A program made the position numbers and the translations under genes. 64,000 nt of DNA. Source: VXRJ01 sp965246995 (lineage in GTDB: Bacteria > Acidobacteriota > Vicinamibacteria > Vicinamibacterales > UBA8438). This document shows, one piece after another, positions 26,712 through 35,825 of the stretch (position 1 is its first letter; the number at the start of each line of letters is the position of its first letter). The stretch is taken from positions 744,001 to 808,000 of the forward strand of contig OZ252008.1 of assembly GCA_965246995.1 (NCBI GenBank), read 5' to 3'. Below the pieces are notes generated by a model that did not search any database, was not told the DNA's origin, and saw nothing but the letters and a program-made list of their open reading frames with translations.

Positions 26712-27568
26712 GCCCACGCCAAGCCACTGTCCGGCCCGGCCGTGGAGCGCCGAAGCGAGCACCGCGCCGTGCTCCGGTCCGCCAACGTACCGTCCGCCGG
26801 CGTCGCAAGTGGGCGCCACGGATCCTGGTGGTCCTGGCGTTCGCGGCCGGCGCGGTCCAACTGACCTACGCGGCGCGCCACGCCGGGGCGCTGGCGATCG
26901 ACACGATTGCCATCACGGGACACGCTCACGTGTCGGAAGGCGAGCTGCTTGGCCTGCTCGCGTCGCTCCCCGGCCAGGACCTTCTTGACGCCGACATTGA
27001 GGGTGCGCGCGCCGCTCTGCTTGCTTCGGGCTGGATCCGCGATGCGACGCTGCGACGGGTCATCCCGTCGACCATCGAGGTGAGGGTGGTGGAGCGGACA
27101 CCGTTTGCGTTGGCCCGCTTTGGCGAATGGCTTTACCTGATCGATGCGGCCGGGTATCTCATCGATCAGTGGGGGCCCCGCTATGCGGAGATTGACCTGC
27201 CGATTATCGACGGGCTGCCGCCACCTGATGCGGCTGGCGACGGCGTGGCGGCTGGGGTGCGAACGGCACTCGCCGCGCGCCTCGTCGCGGAACTGGTGGC
27301 TGACCCGCCACTGGCCGCACGCGTTTCGCAGATCGACGTCACTGATCCGCACGACGCGGTGGTGTTGTTGAGTGGCGATCCCGCCCTGATTCATCTCGGT
27401 GAGGGATCGTTCGCCGAGCGACTTCGAGCGTACGTCGATGTCGCGCAGGCAATTCGAAGCGGCGTGCCCTCGGTGGACACCGTCGACATGCGCTTCGGCC
27501 GGCAAGTCTACGTCCGGCCGTCGGCGTCAGACGGGCGAGGGGCAGCGTTCGGGGACGACCGGCCGTGA
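26708..27568 (+). CDS. ftsQ: Cell division protein FtsQ (DivIB)
   Basis: 286 aa. A very basic cytoplasmic N-terminus (about residues 1-38, Arg/Pro-rich), one membrane segment (ILVVLAFAAGAVQLTYA), then a POTRA domain starting IDTIAITGHAHVSEGELLGL and an FtsQ domain with VIPSTIEVRVVERTPFALA and LYLIDAAGYLID. FtsQ scaffolds FtsL/FtsB at the divisome. ATG 26708 overlaps the murC stop. Downstream, 63 nt separate it from ftsA. Confidence 0.92.
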   Translation: MSPRQATVRPGRGAPKRAPRRAPVRQRTVRRRRKWAPRILVVLAFAAGAVQLTYAARHAGALAIDTIAITGHAHVSEGELLGLLASLPGQDLLDADIEGARAALLASGWIRDATLRRVIPSTIEVRVVERTPFALARFGEWLYLIDAAGYLIDQWGPRYAEIDLPIIDGLPPPDAAGDGVAAGVRTALAARLVAELVADPPLAARVSQIDVTDPHDAVVLLSGDPALIHLGEGSFAERLRAYVDVAQAIRSGVPSVDTVDMRFGRQVYVRPSASDGRGAAFGDDRP

Positions 27569-27631
27569 CAGGACCGGAGTTGGGGGGGACGGCAACGGTC
27601 AGCCGCAGCGGACGCGGCCAACGGAGGAATC

Positions 27632-28870
27632 GTGGCACGTAGGGATCAATATCTGGTGGGACTCGACGTCGGGACGTCGAAGATCACCGCTGTTGTCGCC
27701 GAGGTGATGGACGACGGCAGCCTCGACATCATCGGGATCGGGGTTGCAGCCTCGGCGAACAGCATCCGGCGCGGCATCGTCGTCAATCTCGAGGCGGCGG
27801 TCGACGCCATCAAGCGCGCAGTCGAGGAAGCGGAACTGACCGCCGGCGTCGAGATCGACACCGTGTGGGTCGCGCTTTCCGGTGGGCACGCGCGCGCGTT
27901 CAACAGCCGGGGCGTCGTGGCGGTGGCCGGCAGGAACCGCGAAATAGACCGGACGGATGTCCGGCGGGCTATCGAATCGGCCCACGCCCGGGCGCAACTC
28001 CCGCATGGGCGGCAACTGATGCACATCCTGCCGCAGGACTACATGGTGGACGAGCATGATGGGGTCAGTTCGCCCGTCGGGATGACCGGCGCCCGGCTCG
28101 AGGTGAACGTCCATGTCATTACCGGCAGCACGTCGACGATGCAGAACCTGATTGCCTGCGTCAATCGAGCGGGTATCACGGTGGCCGGCACGGTACTTGG
28201 TCCGCTCGCCGCAAGCGAAGCGGTGCTGACCACGGACGAGAAGGAACTGGGTGTCGTTCTGGTCGATATCGGGGCCGGGACGACCGACTTCGCGGTCTTC
28301 GAGCGGGGTAGCGTATGGCATACCGGCGCCATCGGCATCGGCGGCGACCACTTCACGAACGACGCGGCCGTCGGGTTGCGGATGCCAATTCCCGGAGCGG
28401 AGAAGACGAAGCGCAGGAGCGGCTGTGCGTTCGCGTCGCTGGTGGACGATGACGAGTCGATCGAGATCGCGAGTGTCGGCGGCCGGCAGCCGCGAGTGCT
28501 GAAGCGGCGCCTGCTGGCCGAGGTCATGCAGCCGCGCGCCGAGGAGATCTTCCACAAGCTGTGGGACGACCTGCGTGCGGGCGGCTATGAGAGCTCGCTC
28601 CACTCCGGGCTGGTGCTGACCGGCGGGGGTTCCGTACTGGACGGCCTGCCCGAGATCGCGGATCAGATCTTCAACCTGCCGATTCGTCGCGGCACGCCGA
28701 TGGGTGTCGGCGGTCTGACCGACCACGTCAGCAGTCCTGCCTTCGCCACGGCGGTCGGCTTGGTGATGTACGCCCATCGGCACCAGGCGGTGGACCGGGA
28801 ACGATCATCGGGCGGCCTCCGCAGGGTGGCGGGTCGGCTGCGTGGATTCTTCAAGGAGTATTTCTCATGA
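27632..28870 (+). CDS. ftsA: Cell division protein FtsA
   Basis: 412-aa actin-like ATPase that tethers FtsZ filaments to the membrane. GLDVGTSKITAVVAEV (phosphate 1, residues about 8-23), the SHS2/1C insert with VEIDTVWVALSGGHARAF, LVDIGAGTTDFAVFERGSV (phosphate 2) and LTGGGSVLDGLPEIA (adenosine motif). The C-terminal amphipathic helix RLRGFFKEYFS is the expected membrane anchor. Start GTG 27632 has GGAGG 4 nt upstream. It overlaps ftsZ by 4 nt. Confidence 0.96.
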   Translation: MARRDQYLVGLDVGTSKITAVVAEVMDDGSLDIIGIGVAASANSIRRGIVVNLEAAVDAIKRAVEEAELTAGVEIDTVWVALSGGHARAFNSRGVVAVAGRNREIDRTDVRRAIESAHARAQLPHGRQLMHILPQDYMVDEHDGVSSPVGMTGARLEVNVHVITGSTSTMQNLIACVNRAGITVAGTVLGPLAASEAVLTTDEKELGVVLVDIGAGTTDFAVFERGSVWHTGAIGIGGDHFTNDAAVGLRMPIPGAEKTKRRSGCAFASLVDDDESIEIASVGGRQPRVLKRRLLAEVMQPRAEEIFHKLWDDLRAGGYESSLHSGLVLTGGGSVLDGLPEIADQIFNLPIRRGTPMGVGGLTDHVSSPAFATAVGLVMYAHRHQAVDRERSSGGLRRVAGRLRGFFKEYFS

Positions 28871-30354
28871 ACGCACCTGAGACCGCTGCGGAGCGCGCGC
28901 TCCGCATCACCCTGGAAGATGTTTCCGGGACTGGCGCCCGAATCAAGGTGATCGGTGTCGGAGGTGGCGGCAATAACGCGGTGGACCGGATGGTCGCGGC
29001 TGGCCTGGGTGAGGGTGGCGTCGAGTTCGTCGTCGCCAACACGGACCGGCAGGCCCTGGAGCAGAACAATGCGCCGGTGCGGCTACAGATCGGGGGGAAG
29101 TTGACCAACGGCCTGGGCGCCGGCGCCGACCCGGCAATCGGTGAAAGGGCGGCACTCGAGGATACTGAGCAATTGCTCAACGCGTTGGCCGGCGCCGACA
29201 TGGTCTTCGTCACTGCCGGTCTCGGTGGCGGCACCGGCACCGGCGCGGCGCCGATCGTCACGTCGCTAGCCTCGGAGCTGGGTGCGCTGACGGTAGCCGC
29301 GGTTACCACGCCGTTCACTTTCGAAGGGCGGGTCCGCGCTCGGCGTGCCCAACAGGGGCTGGTCAGATTGCATGAAGCTGCCGATTCGGTGATCACGATT
29401 CCGAACGACCGGCTGCTCAGCACGATCGACCGCCAGATGCCGCTCACCGCGGCGTTCGAGGTGGTGGATGACGTGCTGCACCAGGCAATTCGGGGGATCT
29501 CGGACCTGGTCCTTGTGCCAGGACTGATCAACCTGGATTTTGCGGACCTGAAGACCACCATGTCTTCCAAGGGGACGGCGATCATGGGCACCGGCACCGG
29601 CACCGGGGAGTCGCGAGCGCTGGACGCGGCAACGCGGGCCGTATCGAGTCCCTTGCTCGATCACGATGGTCTGGAAGGCGCCCGCAGCGTCATCGTCAAC
29701 GTCACGGGCGGGAGCGACCTGTCGATGATTGAGGTAAGCGAGGCGACAACCGCCGTGCAGGAAGCAGCCCACGAGGATGCGAACATCATCTTCGGCGCAG
29801 TAATCGACCCGGCGATGGGCGGGGACGTGAAGATCACCGTGATCGCCACGGAGTTCGATCCGGTGACGCCGGCGGAGACGGAAGAGATATCGACTGCCGT
29901 CGCTGTCGCGTCGGCACCCACGCCGAACGATCTGAACGCGTATGTCGTTCGGCAACAGCAGGATGTGGAGGCGGCGGAGCGGGCGGCCAGCGTCGCTGGC
30001 GCGCCGTCATCGGGTGTCGTTGGAGAGCACGACGCGACGGACATCGCCCCGGCGTCGGACGCGGAGGAAATGGTGGCAGAGCGGGTCGAGATGGCGATAG
30101 CGGACGATGCGCTGGATCATCCTACCGCAGCGGCGATGGGGGAGTCCGCGACGGAACAGGCGATCGCCAAGGCACGCGCACTGTCGAGTCTCGCGATCTC
30201 GCGCCGCCCGACCTTCGAACTGCCGGTGGCTTCCGATCCGGCTGCCACGGCCTCCGGCGACATGGCCGCCGACATCGATATCGGTACGAACGACGATACG
30301 GCGGACGATGTTGAAGAATATCTCCCGGCGTTCCCCCGCTCGGCCGGGGAGTAG
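28867..30354 (+). CDS. ftsZ: Cell division GTPase FtsZ
   Basis: 495 aa, longer than the usual about 390 because of an about 170-residue acidic, Ala-rich C-terminal linker. Tubulin signature GGGTGTGAAP near residue 120, NNAVDRMVAAGL near 38, IPNDRLLSTID and the T7 region NLDFADLKTTMSSKGTAIMG. The final residues EYLPAFPRSAGE resemble but do not match the common tail peptide (PAFLRR-like) that binds FtsA. The last gene of the dcw cluster; an IS1380-type element begins 7 nt after its stop. Confidence 0.95.
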   Translation: MNAPETAAERALRITLEDVSGTGARIKVIGVGGGGNNAVDRMVAAGLGEGGVEFVVANTDRQALEQNNAPVRLQIGGKLTNGLGAGADPAIGERAALEDTEQLLNALAGADMVFVTAGLGGGTGTGAAPIVTSLASELGALTVAAVTTPFTFEGRVRARRAQQGLVRLHEAADSVITIPNDRLLSTIDRQMPLTAAFEVVDDVLHQAIRGISDLVLVPGLINLDFADLKTTMSSKGTAIMGTGTGTGESRALDAATRAVSSPLLDHDGLEGARSVIVNVTGGSDLSMIEVSEATTAVQEAAHEDANIIFGAVIDPAMGGDVKITVIATEFDPVTPAETEEISTAVAVASAPTPNDLNAYVVRQQQDVEAAERAASVAGAPSSGVVGEHDATDIAPASDAEEMVAERVEMAIADDALDHPTAAAMGESATEQAIAKARALSSLAISRRPTFELPVASDPAATASGDMAADIDIGTNDDTADDVEEYLPAFPRSAGE

Positions 30355-30360
30355 CGCTAG

Positions 30361-32071
30361 CCCGGATTTCTCACAGCCACCCGGCGCGAGGCTGAAGCGG
30401 TGAGTTTACGGCGCAGGAGGTCCAGCACGGACGCGCGGGAGAGGTTGGAAGGCGGCGGACGGGGCGGTTGCGACACCGACGGCGGCGTGTCGGGCGCAGC
30501 GGGCCGGCCCCGGGGTAGTCCACCGGGTAGCTGCGGACGTGGTCTGGCGTTGGACTGGGGCGTCAGGCGGGTGCGCGCGCTTGGTGCAAGCGGTTGGCGG
30601 CGAGGATGAACAGGTCGGCGTCAGGCAGATAGTCGGTCAACGCGACCCAGACGCAGCGTGCGGTGACACGGATATGGGCGCCGACCTTGAGCAGCCGGAG
30701 GCGTAAGGTGTCGCATTGGGCGCGGGCGAGCCGGGTGCCTGCCAAAGCCCGGCTGCGGAGCGCGTGCAACAGGACGTAGGCCAAGGTCGACCAGTAGAGG
30801 CGCAACTGGTTGGCCCGCAGGGTGGCACTGCTGGTGCGGTCGGCAAACAAGGCCAGTTGCTGCTCCTTGATGCGGTTCTCCATATCGCCGCGGGCGCAAT
30901 ACAGGTCCTCATACAGCGGCTGGGCCGGGACGCGGTCTGCCGGCAGCGAGGTCACCACGAAGCGCGGATTCGGCCCGGCCGGCAGGTGCTCGGCCTTGCC
31001 GACGACCCGCCGCTCCCGGCTCCAGCTCTTGCGCGTGCGATAGCCGAAGTCGGCGAACACCCGGGCCGGCTGACCGCTCGCCTGGCACTGGGCCTGGGCC
31101 TGCACCATCGCCGGCGCCAGTTGCGCCTTGAGGCGGTCGTTCTTGGCGACCCCGATGAGATAGTCCACCTGGTGCGCCTCGCACCAGTTCAGCAACGCGT
31201 CCCGGCAGAAGCCCGAGTCGCCGCGCACCAGAATGGCCACCGTCGGCCACGCCTGCCGCACGCGGTCCACGATCCACGCCAGTTCATCGACCACGCCGGC
31301 CGCCGCATCGATGTTCGCCGGCCGGAGCCGTGCACACAGCACGTGCGCGCCGCAGAAGACATACAGCGGCAGATAGCAGTAGTGCCGGTAGTAGCCGTGG
31401 AAAAAGCGCCCTTCCTGTTGGCCGTGCAGCGGGTCGTCGGTGGCATCGACATCGAGCACGATGCGCACGGGCGGCTGCGGGTGGGCCTCGATGAACAGGT
31501 CGACCAGCAGCGCATCGAGCGCCGCCTGGTCATAGCTCACCTTCTTGTAGCGGTCCGTCTCCGCGTCAGGCCCCGCCAACTCCAGCCGGTTCAACGTGCT
31601 CTTGCCCGCCAGGGCCGACCCGCGGTCCGCCGCCCGCACCCGGGATGCCCCGGTCGGGTCCGCCTTGCCCACCACCGCCGCCAATAGCGCGTCGCGCCGC
31701 AGCGTGTCGTGGTCGTTCAGGTCTTCGTAGCCCAGCGCCAGGCCAAACACCCGCTGCGTCACTAACTCCTCGACCGTGTGCTCCACCCACCGCCCGTCCC
31801 GGTGATCCTGGAAGCACCGCGCCGCACGCCGGCACACCTGCGTGCACGCTTCCACGGCCTGCAGTAATAGCGCGCCCGCGTTGGAGGTAATCCGCCCGCC
31901 ACCGAAACGCGCCACCAGTCGGCGGCGGCCGACACGCGGAAATTCAAGTTGGATTGGCGTACACTGTGTGGACAAGAGGCTGCCTCCGTGTCTGGTGTGA
32001 AAGTATTGCGGCCACAACACTTTACGCCATCACAGGCAGTCTCTTGTATCTACAACGGTGAGAAATCCGGG
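30361..32071 (-). mobile_element. IS1380-type insertion sequence (copy 2)
   Basis: 1711-bp element with perfect 14-bp terminal inverted repeats CCCGGATTTCTCAC (30361-30374) and GTGAGAAATCCGGG (32058-32071), flanked by CTAG on both sides (30357-30360, 32072-32075). It carries one intact transposase on the minus strand. About 200 bp at its left end (30361-30562) are non-coding. The right CTAG is shared with palindromic element B. Confidence 0.88.
30563..32020 (-). CDS. IS1380-family DDE transposase
   Basis: 485 aa, intact, clearly related to but distinct from the transposase at 9504. Candidate catalytic residues in IVLDVDATDDPLHGQQEG (Asp), ILVRGDSGFCRDALLN (Asp) and YCARGDMENRIKEQQLAL (Glu). 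N-terminal ITSNAGALLLQAVE corresponds to the family SSDGGAVLL block. The start could be ATG 32020 or a later non-ATG codon. A large open frame on the opposite strand is a composition artefact. Confidence 0.9.
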   Translation of the reverse strand: MLWPQYFHTRHGGSLLSTQCTPIQLEFPRVGRRRLVARFGGGRITSNAGALLLQAVEACTQVCRRAARCFQDHRDGRWVEHTVEELVTQRVFGLALGYEDLNDHDTLRRDALLAAVVGKADPTGASRVRAADRGSALAGKSTLNRLELAGPDAETDRYKKVSYDQAALDALLVDLFIEAHPQPPVRIVLDVDATDDPLHGQQEGRFFHGYYRHYCYLPLYVFCGAHVLCARLRPANIDAAAGVVDELAWIVDRVRQAWPTVAILVRGDSGFCRDALLNWCEAHQVDYLIGVAKNDRLKAQLAPAMVQAQAQCQASGQPARVFADFGYRTRKSWSRERRVVGKAEHLPAGPNPRFVVTSLPADRVPAQPLYEDLYCARGDMENRIKEQQLALFADRTSSATLRANQLRLYWSTLAYVLLHALRSRALAGTRLARAQCDTLRLRLLKVGAHIRVTARCVWVALTDYLPDADLFILAANRLHQARAPA

Positions 32072-32075
32072 CTAG

Positions 32076-32233
32076 GAGCCCGTGGTGAAACCCCCGCTAC
32101 ATTCGAGCGGCGATGCATCCCGCCTGAACGGCGTTGCTCCTCGGTCTCATATGGCCAATATGCTTCCTCGTCGCGCCTTGTCAGGCGAGCGCCTCGCCGC
32201 TCTCGGTGCTACCCGGGGTTTCACCACGGACTC
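32076..32233 (+). repeat. Palindromic CTAG element, copy B (158 bp)
   Basis: Terminal repeats GAGCCCGTGGTGAAACC / GGTTTCACCACGGACTC (one mismatch), CTAG on both sides (32072-32075, 32234-32237), followed at once by a further CTAG (32238-32241) that holds the stop codon of the leftward RNase HI-AcpS gene. The first 69 bp are identical to copies A and C. An open frame from GTG 32082 (AGGAG 3-6 nt upstream) to TAG 32235-32237 would give 51 residues, beginning VVKPPLHSSG and ending GFTTDS. Confidence 0.85.
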
Positions 32234-32237
32234 CTAG

Positions 32238-33146
32238 CTAGGAGTGCCCGAGCAGGATTACCTGCGCGACGGAATAGTGTCTCGAATGCGTCAGCGTAAG
32301 TAGCGAGCCACCGCCTCCCAGCGCATCGAAGCGACGTCGGGCGCCGCCGTGCAGGGCGAGCGCCGGCGGGCCGCCGTGTCGGACCACTTCGATGTCGCGC
32401 CAGAGAACGCCACGCGAGCGGCCCGTGCCAAGCGCCTTCATAGCCGCTTCCTTGGCGGAGAACCGTGCGGCGAAGTGGGGCCCCGGGGCTCGACGTCTCC
32501 GGCAGTAGGCTGCCTCCGCGTCGGTGAAGATCCGCGCGACGAAGCGGTCCCCGTACCGCCGGAGCAGTTCGTCGACACGCGCTATCTCTTCGATATCGAT
32601 TCCGATGCCAATAATGCCGCCCGCGCTCGGACCGACCGACGGCACCGGCTCTGCCCTGGCGACTGGCGGTGACGGTGTGCCGGCTGGCTGCCCCGTCATG
32701 CTGGACGGCGCCGCCGGGCCGCCCGGCGCGCCATCGACTGCCAGGTTCGCCAGCCGGTCCGCTCTGGCGTTCTGTTCCCGCGGGACATGCTGGTACTGCA
32801 CATGCTCGAACCGTGCCGCAGTCGCAGACGCCTTGAGGTAGAGCCGCCGGAGCGACTGCGCCCGCACGCTATAGGCGCCGGACATCTGTTTCACGAGCAG
32901 TTCGGAGTCGGAACGGATCAGCACGTTGCGATAGCCGTTGGCGGCGAGGTAGTCGAGGGCGGCCACCAATCCGCTGTACTCGGCGACGTTGTTGGTTTCC
33001 ACGCCGATCGCCTCGTGCAGTTCGGTGATGAGGCTGCCGTTCTCCGACTCGATGCGTACCCCGTAGCCGGCCGGACCGGGGTTGCCGCGCGCAGCGCCGT
33101 CTATCCAGGCGACGGCTTGCACGGCGAGTGGCGGGCGCGCCGTCAC
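32238..33146 (-). CDS. Fusion of RNase HI and holo-[acyl-carrier-protein] synthase (AcpS)
   Basis: 302 aa. Residues about 10-138 are a type-1 RNase H: WIDGAARGNPGPAGYG with Asp16, TNNVAEYSGL with Glu56, LIRSDSELL with Asp80 and NARADRLANLA with Asp130, a full catalytic set. After a Pro/Ala-rich linker (about 139-177), residues 179-302 are a complete AcpS: GIGIDIEEIARVDELL (Asp184), ARFSAKEAAMKALGTG (Glu233), WRDIEVV and LTLTHSRHYSVAQVIL. One half would degrade RNA in RNA-DNA hybrids, the other would transfer phosphopantetheine from CoA to ACP. The stop TAG lies in a CTAG next to element B. The start overlaps the upstream gene by 4 nt. Confidence 0.85.
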   Translation of the reverse strand: MTARPPLAVQAVAWIDGAARGNPGPAGYGVRIESENGSLITELHEAIGVETNNVAEYSGLVAALDYLAANGYRNVLIRSDSELLVKQMSGAYSVRAQSLRRLYLKASATAARFEHVQYQHVPREQNARADRLANLAVDGAPGGPAAPSSMTGQPAGTPSPPVARAEPVPSVGPSAGGIIGIGIDIEEIARVDELLRRYGDRFVARIFTDAEAAYCRRRRAPGPHFAARFSAKEAAMKALGTGRSRGVLWRDIEVVRHGGPPALALHGGARRRFDALGGGGSLLTLTHSRHYSVAQVILLGHS

Positions 33147-33859
33147 GATACGGTCGCCGGCGGGAAGTAGAGAAACCGCTGGCAGCTTTCACACCGGATC
33201 AGCGCATCGTTGCGCCGCACCTCGTTCTGCAGTTGCGGCCGCAGCCGAACCTGGCAGGCGCCGCAGCGTTCGTCGCGCAGCGCCGTCACCGCCACTCCCT
33301 TCCGGTGGCTCGCCACGCTCTCGAAGAGCGCTAGCACCGACGGCTTCATGTCGGCAACGAGCGTCGCGCGTTCCTCCGTTTTCCTTTCGACGTCCGCCTG
33401 CAGACGGTCACGCTCCGCTTCGATGGCCTGCCGCGCCTTGGCCACCTCCTCCTCCGCTGTCTGGAGGGCAGCACGAGCCGCGTCGGCCTCGGCGAGGATC
33501 TCGTCGGCCGCGATCATCAGTTCCAGCAGCCGATCCTCGTGGCTTTGCTTGGCCGCCTCAGCGTTGGCGATCTCCAGCTGCACGGCGTGGAATTCCTTGT
33601 TGGTCTTCACCGCCATCAACTGATCCTTGAAGCGGCTCAATCGTCCGTCCACCTCCGCCAACTCCTTCTCGATCCGCACGCGGGCCGCCTTCTGGTCGAC
33701 CTGCCCCGCCTCGACTTCGTCAAGAGCGGTGCGGCATGCGTTCAGTCGGTCATCGAGCAGGGCGCTCTGTTCGGGGAAATGGTCGATCGACTGTCGCGCG
33801 GCGGCGACGTCGAGGTCAATCTGTTGGAGGCGTATCAGTCGTTCGAGGTCAGGCAGCAT
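33143..33859 (-). CDS. Coiled-coil C4 zinc-ribbon protein (DUF164-like)
   Basis: 238 aa from ATG 33859 (MLPDLERLIRLQQIDLD); ATG 33892 is in frame but would run into the terminator. Residues about 1-190 form a long antiparallel coiled coil, and the C-terminus has a C4 zinc ribbon CGACQVRLRPQ with CESCQRFLYF. Proteins of this family are reported as zinc-ribbon coiled-coil proteins with putative nucleic-acid-binding roles; the function here is unknown. First gene of a two-gene unit with the RNase HI-AcpS fusion (4-nt overlap). Confidence 0.8.
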   Translation of the reverse strand: MLPDLERLIRLQQIDLDVAAARQSIDHFPEQSALLDDRLNACRTALDEVEAGQVDQKAARVRIEKELAEVDGRLSRFKDQLMAVKTNKEFHAVQLEIANAEAAKQSHEDRLLELMIAADEILAEADAARAALQTAEEEVAKARQAIEAERDRLQADVERKTEERATLVADMKPSVLALFESVASHRKGVAVTALRDERCGACQVRLRPQLQNEVRRNDALIRCESCQRFLYFPPATVS

Positions 33860-33882
33860 GGCAGAGGCAACACACGGGCAAG

Positions 33883-33906
33883 AAAAAAGCACCGCGCGGG
33901 CGGTGC
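33883..33906 (-). terminator. Rho-independent terminator after the rpoD-tRNA unit
   Basis: On the minus strand GCACCGC-CCGC-GCGGTGC (stem 7 bp, loop 4 nt) is followed by six T. It lies 47 nt downstream of the tRNA 3' end and ends the leftward larB-mutS2-dnaG-rpoD-tRNA transcript before the zinc-ribbon gene. Confidence 0.85.
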
Positions 33907-33953
33907 CTGGTGGTTTCGGCGACGCAGCCCTCCGGCCGCGTCGATGGGACGGG

Positions 33954-34029
33954 TGGTGGGCCCGCCAGGATTCGAACCTGGGACCACCCGGTTATGAGCC
34001 GGTGGCTCTGACCGCTGAGCTACGGGCCC
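33954..34029 (-). tRNA. tRNA with CAT anticodon (Met elongator or Ile2)
   Basis: 76 nt including an encoded CCA. The acceptor stem GGGCCCG pairs with CGGGCCC, the D-arm is GCTC...GAGC, the anticodon loop CTCATAA is closed by CCGG/CCGG, and the T-arm is CCAGG-TTCGAAT-CCTGG. With a C-A-T anticodon it could be elongator tRNA-Met or lysidine-modified tRNA-Ile2; the sequence alone does not settle it. It starts 8 nt after the rpoD stop, so it is probably released from the rpoD transcript. Confidence 0.93.
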
Positions 34030-34037
34030 ACGAAGCA

Positions 34038-35744
<1,707 letters not shown>

Positions 35745-35825
35745 CCCGTTACCTTGAGCGATTCACCAAGTCGCCGTGCGCCGACGCAATTCGCAGGCGC
35801 GGATTGTAGCGACTCGCGCAGGCCG

